DNA of 64,000 bases, taken from contig NZ_JAVFVV010000001.1 of NCBI RefSeq assembly GCF_030929505.1, positions 124,001 through 188,000 of the forward strand, read 5' to 3'. This document shows, piece after piece, positions 1 to 7,128 of this stretch (positions within the stretch are counted from its first letter, which is position 1; the number at the start of each line of letters is the position of its first letter). The notes beneath the pieces were generated by a model that saw only the letters and a program-made list of their open reading frames with translations, had not been told where the DNA came from and did no database searches. A program made the translations under genes and the position numbers. The DNA is from Mesorhizobium sp. LHD-90. GTDB lineage: Bacteria; Pseudomonadota; Alphaproteobacteria; Rhizobiales; Rhizobiaceae.

Positions 1-1
1 T

Positions 2-2020
2 GTCGGCGAGCCCATCGCCGTAATCGTGGCCGATACGCGCGCCATCGCCGAGGACGCGGCCGAGCTGATCGAGATCGAATTCGACCCGCTGCCCGCGATC
101 ACCAGTCCGCAACAGGCGACCGCCGACGGCGCCGCGCCCATCCACGCGCCCGGCAATCTCGCGGGTCGCTGGGGCTTCGATCTCGGGGACGTCGCGGGCG
201 CATTGAAGGCGGCCGCGTTCACGGCGTCGGACAGCTTCTCCATTCAGCGCCATTCGGCGATGCCGATGGAGACGCGCGGCCTGCTGGCGAGCTATGACGC
301 CGGCCGCAACCTGCTCGACATCTACGGTCCGACCAAGGTGGTGCACACCAATCGCAACATGCTGGCGGCGATGCTCGGCATGGGCGAGGCGGAAATCCGT
401 ATGATCGAACCGGACGTCGGCGGCAGCTTCGGCGCGCGCGGCGAGTTCTATCCTGAGGACTACCTCATCCCGTTCGCCTCCATCCGCCTCAAGCGGCCGG
501 TGCGGTGGATCGAGGATCGCGTCGAGCACTTCGCGGCGATCAACCATTCGCGCGACTGCACCTTCGACGTCAATGTCTGCGCCGACAAGGACGGCATCAT
601 CACTGCTTTCGACGTGAAGCTGGTGACCGACATGGGCAGCTACATCCGCACCCATGGCGATGTCGTGCCGTCGCATGCGGCCGCGTCCTTTCCCGGCCCG
701 TACCGCGTCCGCAACTACCGCGTCGATGCGATGACGGTAATGACCAACAAGACGCCGACCGGTACCTACCGCGCGCCGGGCATGTTCGAGGCGAATTTCG
801 CGCGCGAACGCATTCTCGACCGGCTCGCCGACAAGATGGGCATCGATCGTGCCGAACTCCGCAGCCGCAATCTTATCCGCCCCGAGCAGATGCCTTGGCA
901 CGTCGGCACGGAGAGCGTGAAGCGACCGACCATCTTCGACAGCGGCGACTTCCCTCTGATCATGGATCGCGCGCTGCAGGCCTATGGCTGGAGCGCGCCG
1001 TTCGAACGCGAGGCTGACGGCTGGAAACGCGGCCGCGGCATATGCGTGCTGGTCGAGCCGTCCGGGCTCGGGCCATTCGAGGGCGTACGCATCGAGGTCG
1101 ACCAGCACGGCAAGGTGCAGATCTTCTCCGGATCGAGCAATCAGGGTCAGGGTCACGAGACCGTCCTGGCGCAGATCGCGTCGGAGACACTCACCGTTCC
1201 GATGGACAGGATCCGCGTGCGCCACGGCGACACCGGCATCATCACCTTTGGCGGCGGCACCTATGCCAGCCGCACTGCCATCATGGGTGGCAATGCGGTG
1301 CACAGCGCCTCCGTCGGCGTGCGCGAGAAGGCGCTGAAGGCGGTGGCCGGGAAGTTCGGCATCGCGGTCGAGGAACTCGACCTGCGCGAAGGCGCGATCT
1401 GGCACGGACGGAAGAACGAACCGCTCGTCACGCTTGGCGGGATCGCGCGCATGCTGATGCCGGGCAACCAGGAAATCCTGACCTCGCCATCGGCAGGGAA
1501 CATCCCCGACAATGATGGCCTGGTGGTGACGAGTTATGTGCGCGGCGTACCCTCCGGTGCGGCGGTCTTTGCGGTCCACATGGCGGACGTGCTGGTCGAT
1601 CCGGAAACGGGCGAGACAAAGGTCGAGCGGTATTTCGTCGCCTGCGATGTGGGTCGCCAGCTCAATCCGCTGATCGTCGAGGGCCAGATCGTCGGCGGCG
1701 TCGTCCAGGGCCTTGGCGGCGCCTTCCTCGAGGAACTCGCCTACAACGAGGACGGACAGCTCACCACCGGCACGTTCGCCGACTATCTGATGCCGAACGT
1801 CTATGACGCGCCGCCGATCACCGCCCTGGTGTTCGAGGAGTCGCCGGCGCCCACCAACGTGCTGGGTGTTAAGGGCGTCGGCGAGGTCGGCCCCTCCGGC
1901 GTGGGCGCCACGATCGGCAACGCCATTGCGAACGCGCTTGGCGCGGTAAGCGGCCTCAACAAGCTGCCGCTTACGCCCGAGCGGGTCCTGCATTCGATCG
2001 GATTCGGGGGGCAGGTATGA
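2..2020 (+). CDS. Molybdenum hydroxylase large subunit (xanthine dehydrogenase/CoxL family), 5' partial
   Basis: Catalytic subunit of a molybdopterin-cytosine-dinucleotide hydroxylase of the xanthine oxidase family. The frame is open to the window edge (VGEPIAVIVAD is read before any start), so the first roughly 100-120 residues are missing; 672 residues are visible. Cofactor motifs seen: GGSFGARG, QGQGHETVLAQI and EGQIVGGVVQGLGG. The C-terminal KGVGEVGPSG carries the glutamate that acts as base in this family. The active-site loop reads GTYRAPG, which is neither the AYxCSFR of form I CO dehydrogenase nor the AYRGAGR of form II, so CO is an unlikely substrate. The stop overlaps the next start by 4 bp. 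The downstream aldehyde dehydrogenase suggests an oxidative catabolic route; the substrate is unknown. Confidence 0.93.
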   Translation, partial: VGEPIAVIVADTRAIAEDAAELIEIEFDPLPAITSPQQATADGAAPIHAPGNLAGRWGFDLGDVAGALKAAAFTASDSFSIQRHSAMPMETRGLLASYDAGRNLLDIYGPTKVVHTNRNMLAAMLGMGEAEIRMIEPDVGGSFGARGEFYPEDYLIPFASIRLKRPVRWIEDRVEHFAAINHSRDCTFDVNVCADKDGIITAFDVKLVTDMGSYIRTHGDVVPSHAAASFPGPYRVRNYRVDAMTVMTNKTPTGTYRAPGMFEANFARERILDRLADKMGIDRAELRSRNLIRPEQMPWHVGTESVKRPTIFDSGDFPLIMDRALQAYGWSAPFEREADGWKRGRGICVLVEPSGLGPFEGVRIEVDQHGKVQIFSGSSNQGQGHETVLAQIASETLTVPMDRIRVRHGDTGIITFGGGTYASRTAIMGGNAVHSASVGVREKALKAVAGKFGIAVEELDLREGAIWHGRKNEPLVTLGGIARMLMPGNQEILTSPSAGNIPDNDGLVVTSYVRGVPSGAAVFAVHMADVLVDPETGETKVERYFVACDVGRQLNPLIVEGQIVGGVVQGLGGAFLEELAYNEDGQLTTGTFADYLMPNVYDAPPITALVFEESPAPTNVLGVKGVGEVGPSGVGATIGNAIANALGAVSGLNKLPLTPERVLHSIGFGGQV

Positions 2021-2892
2021 AACCGGCGCCGTTCGACTATTTTGCGCCGACCAGCCTCGAGGAGGCGCTCGACTTGCTCGACCGCTACGGGCCGGATGCG
2101 CGCGTCATCGCCGGTGGCCAGAGCCTCGTGCCGATGCTGGCCCTGCGGCTGGCTCGACCGGAAGTGATCGTCGACCTCAATCGGATTCCCGCGCTCGCCG
2201 GAATAGCCGAGGAAGGAAGCACGCTGCGCATCGGCGCGATGACGCGCCAGGCGATGGCGCTGGCAAGCCCCGTCGTGCGCGAGAAGCTGCCGCTTCTCCA
2301 TCTGGGCCTCGAGAATGTCGGCCATCCGCCGACCCGTGCCCGCGGCACGCTCGGCGGGAGCATTTCGCACGCGGATCCGGCCGCCGAGACGCCGATGATA
2401 ATGCTGGCCTATCGCGCGACCATGGTCATCGCCGGCAGCCGCGGCGAGCGCACGGTCGATGCCGGCCAATTCACACTTGGCACCTTCGAGACCTGCCTGG
2501 AGGAAGGCGAGATCCTGAAGCAAATCATCGTGGAGTCGCGGCCCGACGAGGGGACCGGGTTTGCCGAGCTGTCGCGGCGCCGGGGCGACTTCGCCATGGC
2601 GTCGGCTGCCGCGCGCATCCGCCTCGACGACGCCGGCAAGTGTGTCGAAGCCCATCTGATGATCGGTGCCGTGGCGCCGGTGCCGCTGCGCTGCGACGCG
2701 GTTGCGCAGGCACTCGTCGGCGAGGAGCCGAGCGAGGCGTGCATCCGCGAAGTGGTGCGCCTCATCGATCTCGACGTCTTCGAATTCGACAATCCGGAGA
2801 TCAGCCTTGCCTATCGGCGGCATATCGCGCCTGTCCTGGCGCGCCGCGCCCTGATGCAGTCGGTGACCCGTGCGAGGGAGCTGCGCAAGTGA
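2017..2892 (+). CDS. Molybdenum hydroxylase FAD-binding subunit (CoxM family)
   Basis: Medium subunit that passes electrons from the 2Fe-2S clusters to FAD in a CoxLMS-type complex. The protein has 291 residues, the usual length. FAD-binding motifs seen: AGGQSLVPML near residue 33 and TLGGSISHADPAAE near residue 110. The C-terminal third matches the CO-dehydrogenase flavoprotein C-terminal domain. ATG overlaps the stop of the large subunit (ATGA), and its own stop overlaps the small-subunit start (GTGA). The order large-medium-small differs from the M-S-L order of classical cox operons but is common in related hydroxylases. Confidence 0.93.
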   Translation: MKPAPFDYFAPTSLEEALDLLDRYGPDARVIAGGQSLVPMLALRLARPEVIVDLNRIPALAGIAEEGSTLRIGAMTRQAMALASPVVREKLPLLHLGLENVGHPPTRARGTLGGSISHADPAAETPMIMLAYRATMVIAGSRGERTVDAGQFTLGTFETCLEEGEILKQIIVESRPDEGTGFAELSRRRGDFAMASAAARIRLDDAGKCVEAHLMIGAVAPVPLRCDAVAQALVGEEPSEACIREVVRLIDLDVFEFDNPEISLAYRRHIAPVLARRALMQSVTRARELRK

Positions 2893-3371
2893 AGAAGCAC
2901 CTGGTCGAACTGACCGTCAATGGCCGCCCGGCTTCCATGCAGGTCGAGCCGCGCCAAAGTCTCGCCGATGCGCTGCGCGGCGAGCTTGGCCTGACAGGTA
3001 CGCACCTTGGCTGTGAGCACGGCGTATGCGGCGCCTGTACGCTCATCGTCGACGGAGATCCGGTGCGCGGCTGCCTCATGCTGGCCGTGCAGGCTCAGGG
3101 CGCCGAGGTCGTCACCGTCGAGGGCGTGTCGCCCAAGGTCGGGCTGGGCGAGATCCAGTCGGCACTGCGGGAGTTTCACGGCCTGCAGTGCGGCTTCTGC
3201 ACCCCCGGCATGGTCGTGGTGCTGCACCACCTTTTCTCCGGCAATCCGCAGCCTACCGAGGCCGAGATCCAGGAGGCCATTTCCGGGCAGTTGTGCCGCT
3301 GCACCGGCTACCAGGGCATCATGAATGCGGCAAAGGCGGTCGCCGCCCGCCACCAATCCAACAACGCCTAG
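2889..3371 (+). CDS. Molybdenum hydroxylase 2Fe-2S subunit (CoxS family)
   Basis: Small electron-transfer subunit, 160 residues. The N-terminal plant-type 2Fe-2S domain has Cys42, Cys47, Cys50 and Cys62 (GCEHGVCGAC). The C-terminal alpha-helical domain has Cys101 and Cys104 (CGFC), then Cys136 and Cys138 (CRC). All eight ligands expected for two clusters are present. The GTG start is chosen because it overlaps the preceding stop and gives MKKHLVELTVNG, a standard CoxS beginning. The frame stays open upstream inside the FAD-subunit gene, but that part is out-of-frame shadow. Confidence 0.94.
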   Translation: MKKHLVELTVNGRPASMQVEPRQSLADALRGELGLTGTHLGCEHGVCGACTLIVDGDPVRGCLMLAVQAQGAEVVTVEGVSPKVGLGEIQSALREFHGLQCGFCTPGMVVVLHHLFSGNPQPTEAEIQEAISGQLCRCTGYQGIMNAAKAVAARHQSNNA

Positions 3372-3406
3372 CCATCGGAACACCGAGAAGAACATAGGGA
3401 ATAGAA

Positions 3407-3916
3407 ATGCCGATTTGCGTGAACATCGACGACATCGAGGAAGGCCAGAACGTTCTGCAGACGCGCGGTGGTGCGATGTCGACCAAGATGGTCTACGGCA
3501 ACGACTGCAACATGATGATAGCTGTGCGCGGGCCCGGCTATCATTCCCATCCGCACACCCATGACGCCGAGCAGATCAACTACGTCACCGCCGGCGAGGT
3601 CTGGGTGTTCATAGGAGACCGCGGCTTTCTGATGCGGGCCGGCGATCTGTGCCGAATTCCGCGCAACGCCGTTCACTGGGCGTGGAACCGCAGCGACGCC
3701 GAGGTCACCTTGATCGAAGTCCATGCGCCCGCCTGCGATCCGCTGATCCGCAAGGGAGCTTTCGGCCTCTATTTCGACGACGAGACGCCGGATCTTTCGA
3801 CTGCGGTCGACACCGTCCGTTCGGGTATCGAGGTCGATCCGATGGAGATCGAGGCGCGCGCACTCGGCATGACCGTCGATGAACTGACGGCCGAGCTGGC
3901 CGCCGCGGCCAAGTAG
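3407..3916 (+). CDS. Cupin-domain protein
   Basis: Single-domain cupin, 169 residues. The first motif is GPGYHSHPHTHDAEQ, with His46, His48, His50, His52 and Glu55 as possible metal ligands; the second motif region carries His90 (PRNAVHW). Cupins of this size are dioxygenases, isomerases or simple binding proteins, and the sequence does not tell which. It lies 35 bp after the molybdenum hydroxylase operon and just before the aldehyde dehydrogenase, all on the same strand, so it probably belongs to the same pathway. A role on the hydroxylated product is inference. Confidence 0.85.
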   Translation: MPICVNIDDIEEGQNVLQTRGGAMSTKMVYGNDCNMMIAVRGPGYHSHPHTHDAEQINYVTAGEVWVFIGDRGFLMRAGDLCRIPRNAVHWAWNRSDAEVTLIEVHAPACDPLIRKGAFGLYFDDETPDLSTAVDTVRSGIEVDPMEIEARALGMTVDELTAELAAAAK

Positions 3917-3947
3917 GCTTGCGCTTAGCTGATTGGGTTTCCATCGG

Positions 3948-3965
3948 GCCGGGCTTCGGCCCGGC
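3948..3965 (+). terminator. Short GC-rich hairpin between cupin and aldehyde dehydrogenase genes
   Basis: A perfect 7-bp stem (GCCGGGC/GCCCGGC) with a TTCG tetraloop, a very stable RNA fold. No run of T follows, so it could be a weak attenuator or an mRNA-stabilising hairpin rather than a full terminator. It ends 8 bp before the ribosome-binding site of the aldehyde dehydrogenase gene. Confidence 0.35.
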
Positions 3966-3988
3966 GTTTGGACCGGAAGGAGTATTCG

Positions 3989-5452
3989 ATGACGCAGGAT
4001 GCTCGGTTGCCGCTGGCGGCAATGCTGATCGACGGACGCCTCGAGCAGGCGCAGAGCGGCGAAACATTCGTCTCGACAAACCCCGCGAATGGCGAGCCGA
4101 TCGCAAGGATCCCGTTCGGCGACGACCGCGACGCCAGGCTTGCCGTCGACGCGGCGGCGGCTGCCTTCCCGGCGTGGTCGAAGCTCAGCGCTGCTGCGCG
4201 GGCCAAGCACCTGCATCGCCTCGCCGATGCCCTTGAGCGTCGCCGCAACGAGATCGCGCTTGTCGTCACCAGCGAGGAGGGCAAGCCACTCCACGAGGCG
4301 CAAGGAGAGCTTCAGCTTTCGATCGACTCGCTGCGCTGGTACGCCGAAGAGGCGCGCCGCGCCTATGGCGCGTGGATCCCCGACCCGGTCCCCGGACGGC
4401 GCCTCCTGACCCAGCGCCAGCCTGTCGGCGTCTGCGGCGCGATCATCCCGTGGAATGTGCCCTGCGCCATGATCTTCCGCAAGGCTGCACCGGCTCTCGC
4501 AGCGGGCTGCACGATGGTGCTGAAACCGGCCGAGGCGACCTCCTATGTCGCCCTCAAGGTCGCCGAGGTCTTCGCCGAGGCCGAAATACCGGCAGGCGTC
4601 ATCAACGTCGTCACGGGCAAGGCGTCGGCCATCGGCAATGTCTTCCTGACTGACCACCGCGTGCGCAAGATATCCTTCACGGGGTCCACCGATGTCGGCC
4701 GCCTGCTGTTGCGAGGCGCGGCCGATCAGATCAAGCGCACCTCGATGGAACTGGGCGGCAACGCTCCGGTGATACTGTTCGAGGATTGCGACCTCGATGC
4801 CTCCATCCGCGCGGTGGCGTCGCTCAAGTTCCTCAATGCCGGCCAGGCCTGCATCGGCGCCAACCGCATCTACGTGCAGTCGTCCATCTATGAGGAGGTC
4901 AGCCGCCGTCTCGCCGACCATGCCAGGCAGATGAAGGTGGGCGACGGTTCGCAGGCCGGCGTCGTCATGGGGCCGCTGGTTGACATGAAGGCGGTCGAGA
5001 AGGTCGAGGAACTGGTCGCCGACGCCGTCGGAAAGGGCGCCGTCCTGCGCGCCGGCGGCTCGCGCATGCAGGGCGAGGCATACGAAAGGGGTTGTTTCTA
5101 CGCCCCGACCGTGATGACCGGGGTGCCGCGGACGGCGCGCCTGCACGACGAGGAGATCTTCGGTCCGGTCGCCGCCCTTTACACCTTCGAAACCGAGGAC
5201 GAGGTCGTCGATCTGGCCAACAACGTCGACTACGGTCTGTCGGCCTACATCTTCACCGAGAACATGGACCGGGCGATTCGGGTTGGCGAGCAGCTTGAGA
5301 GCGGCATGGTGGGCATCAATGAGACCCGACTCGGCGCTGCGGAGGCGCCCTTCGGCGGCGTGAAGATGAGTGGCATCGGCCGCGAGGGCGGCCGGGAAGG
5401 CCTGGACGAATACCTGGAAACCAAGCTCCTGGCGATTCGCGTCAAAGACTGA
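3989..5452 (+). CDS. NAD(P)-dependent aldehyde dehydrogenase (succinate-semialdehyde dehydrogenase-like)
   Basis: Aldehyde dehydrogenase superfamily, 487 residues. Active-site residues seen: Asn156 (IIPWNVP), Lys179 (VLKPAE), the general base Glu254 in MELGGNAP, and the nucleophile Cys288 in NAGQACIGANR. The start ATG has a GGAAGGAG ribosome-binding site 6 bp upstream; an in-frame TTG 21 bp earlier is less likely. The closest subgroup by motif is succinate-semialdehyde/glycolaldehyde dehydrogenase, but specificity cannot be read from the sequence. Lying behind the molybdenum hydroxylase and cupin genes, it may oxidise an aldehyde made in that pathway. Confidence 0.92.
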   Translation: MTQDARLPLAAMLIDGRLEQAQSGETFVSTNPANGEPIARIPFGDDRDARLAVDAAAAAFPAWSKLSAAARAKHLHRLADALERRRNEIALVVTSEEGKPLHEAQGELQLSIDSLRWYAEEARRAYGAWIPDPVPGRRLLTQRQPVGVCGAIIPWNVPCAMIFRKAAPALAAGCTMVLKPAEATSYVALKVAEVFAEAEIPAGVINVVTGKASAIGNVFLTDHRVRKISFTGSTDVGRLLLRGAADQIKRTSMELGGNAPVILFEDCDLDASIRAVASLKFLNAGQACIGANRIYVQSSIYEEVSRRLADHARQMKVGDGSQAGVVMGPLVDMKAVEKVEELVADAVGKGAVLRAGGSRMQGEAYERGCFYAPTVMTGVPRTARLHDEEIFGPVAALYTFETEDEVVDLANNVDYGLSAYIFTENMDRAIRVGEQLESGMVGINETRLGAAEAPFGGVKMSGIGREGGREGLDEYLETKLLAIRVKD

Positions 5453-5602
5453 GACGCCGGAACCGGCGGCTTACCTCTATGTGCATATCGGCCGGCTTGG
5501 CGTCTTGGCCAGCTTTGCTGGCGTTCGGCATCGAAGGCGCTCCTTTCCGCCGTAACGAACAGGCGATCGGCCGGAATGGTCCTGAGGATCCCGGTTAAGG
5601 CG

Positions 5603-5680
5603 CTAGTGTCGTGATTTCGAAGTTCGCTTCATTGTCGATATCGGCCGCTTAGGCGAACTTCGAAATCAATACGACACTAG
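5603..5680. repeat. Palindromic element 1
   Basis: Imperfect inverted repeat of about 25-28 bp arms around a 25-bp centre. The arms start with CTAGTGTCGT and end with GATTTCGAAGTTCGC; the right arm carries 3 extra bases (ATT) between these blocks. The ends CTAG and the layout match the next element, so the two are diverged copies of one family. Possible origin: a REP/RIME-like or miniature mobile palindrome of rhizobia (inference). Confidence 0.75.
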
Positions 5681-5693
5681 AATCAATAAGTTG

Positions 5694-5767
5694 CTAGTGT
5701 CCCTCAGATTCCGAAATTCGCTCTGAGCGTGATATCAAATGCGGCGAATTTCGGAATCGGGACTCTA
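5694..5767. repeat. Palindromic element 2, related to element 1
   Basis: Starts 13 bp after element 1. The arms begin with CTAGTGTCCC (left) and CTAGAGTCCC (right, complement) and end with GATTCCGAAATTCGC; the left arm has 3 extra bases (TCA), mirroring the 3-base insertion in element 1. Substitutions relative to element 1 occur in both arms, so the pairing has been kept while the sequence changed. Confidence 0.75.
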
Positions 5768-6003
5768 GCGATCGTCGGCGTCTCCGTGGAGTTGCTCCAC
5801 GATCTTTCCCTGCCCCCTGGCCGCTCGTTTGCCGGGGGCAGCACGGCCGTTCGTTTTTGAGTGGGTAAACTCCGCGGGTGCCTTTCGTTCCCGCGTCGAG
5901 CCGGGGTATCCTCTAACCCCGGGGAGCGATCGGATGGCAATCAAGGATATTGCGGACCAGTCGCATTTCATTCTGTTCGAGACGCGCAATCCGTCCGGTA
6001 GCC

Positions 6004-7128
6004 ATGTACCGTTTCATCCACAGCAGCGATCTGCATCTGGGCAAACGCTTCGGCAATTTCGGCGGCGACCTGCCGGGTCGGCTGCGCGAGGCCAGGCATG
6101 CGGTCATCGCGCGCCTGGCCGCCTTGGCGCGGGATCATGGCGCGACCGCGATCCTGCTTGCCGGCGACACGTTCGACACCGAAACACCCTCGCCGGAAAT
6201 CCGCCGCCAGGCGCTGGCCGAAATGCGCCACCACGCGCCGCTGCGCTGGGTTGTCCTTCCCGGCAACCACGATTCCCTGCAGGCGGCGCAGCTCTGGTCG
6301 GCGCTGTGCGCTGAAGCGCCCGAAAACGTCGTGCTGGCGGTGGAGCCGCAACCGGTTCTTCTCGCGCCGCAAGCGATGTTGTTTCCCGCACCCTGCACGA
6401 CGAGACGTCCCGGCCGGGATCTTTCCGAATGGATGGACGGCGCGCCGACCCCGGAAGGAACGATACGGATCGGCCTCGCCCACGGCGCCATCCAGCGCTT
6501 TTCGGAAGATGACGTGGCCTCGGACGTGATCGCGCCCGATCGTGCCCGGCGGTCCGGCCTCGACTATCTGGCGCTGGGGGATTGGCACGGAGCCGTCGCG
6601 GTCGACCGGCGCACGCACTACAGCGGTTCGCCCGAACCGGACCGATTCAAGCACGATCGTCCCGGCCAGGCGCTGCTTGTCGACATCGCCGGACCGGCGG
6701 CGTTCCCCGACGTCACGCCGCTGGACACGGCGAGCTTTGCCTGGCGGACGCTGCCGCTGCATCTCCTCGACGGCGACGACTGCGCGGCAGCGCTTGAGGC
6801 GATCCTTCCGGACTCGCGGCTGCGCCGGCATACGCTCGCTCGCATTGCCGCGTCGGGGCGCTGCCGTCTGGCGGGGCGCACGGCGCTTGCCGCCTCGGTC
6901 GGGCACGCCATGCCGGACTTCGCCTTTCTGGAACTCGACGAGCGCGCGCTTGCGACCGAATGCGACAGTGAAGACCTCGACCTCATCGACCGCGCGGGCG
7001 CCTTGCGTGAGGCAGCCGATGCGCTTCTGGCCGAAGCGGGCGAAGAGGGCCGGTCCGCTGCCGACCAGGACGTCGCGCGCGCGGCGCTGGCGCGCCTCTT
7101 CTCCTTTTGCGAGACGACCGCATCGTGA
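6004..7128 (+). CDS. Metallophosphoesterase, SbcD/Mre11-like DNA repair exonuclease
   Basis: Calcineurin-like nuclease, 374 residues. Metal-binding motifs in order: SSDLHLG (Asp9, His11), GDTFD, PGNHDS, and ALGDWHG. This is the Mre11/SbcD set of Asp/His ligands for two Mn ions. ATG 6004 is chosen because the SbcD-like sequence begins there (MYRFIHSSDLHLG); the open frame upstream is not conserved in character. It overlaps the following ATPase gene by 4 bp (GTGA), so the two are translationally coupled and presumably form a complex acting on DNA ends. It belongs to the shorter YhaO-like group rather than classical SbcD. Confidence 0.88.
   Translation: MYRFIHSSDLHLGKRFGNFGGDLPGRLREARHAVIARLAALARDHGATAILLAGDTFDTETPSPEIRRQALAEMRHHAPLRWVVLPGNHDSLQAAQLWSALCAEAPENVVLAVEPQPVLLAPQAMLFPAPCTTRRPGRDLSEWMDGAPTPEGTIRIGLAHGAIQRFSEDDVASDVIAPDRARRSGLDYLALGDWHGAVAVDRRTHYSGSPEPDRFKHDRPGQALLVDIAGPAAFPDVTPLDTASFAWRTLPLHLLDGDDCAAALEAILPDSRLRRHTLARIAASGRCRLAGRTALAASVGHAMPDFAFLELDERALATECDSEDLDLIDRAGALREAADALLAEAGEEGRSAADQDVARAALARLFSFCETTAS

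Larger units (their letters stand above)
5453..6003. other. 551-bp intergenic region with two palindromic elements
   Basis: No convincing gene. The left half holds two related palindromes listed separately. Near 5900-5922 a short hairpin pairs CCGGGG with CCCCGG. A short open frame from an ATG near 5935 runs into the downstream nuclease gene in another frame and has no recognisable product. Confidence 0.6.

Noticed and set aside
2-3371. Naming the first operon an aerobic CO dehydrogenase
   Set aside because: The active-site loop lacks AYxCSFR and AYRGAGR; only the general molybdenum hydroxylase call is supported.
3368-5146. 592-codon frame antisense to the cupin and aldehyde dehydrogenase genes
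   Set aside because: No domain or ribosome-binding site; the plus-strand genes have full catalytic motifs.
5829-6314. Plus-strand frame starting before the SbcD-like gene
   Set aside because: Most of it overlaps the nuclease gene in another frame; the part before it has no identifiable product.
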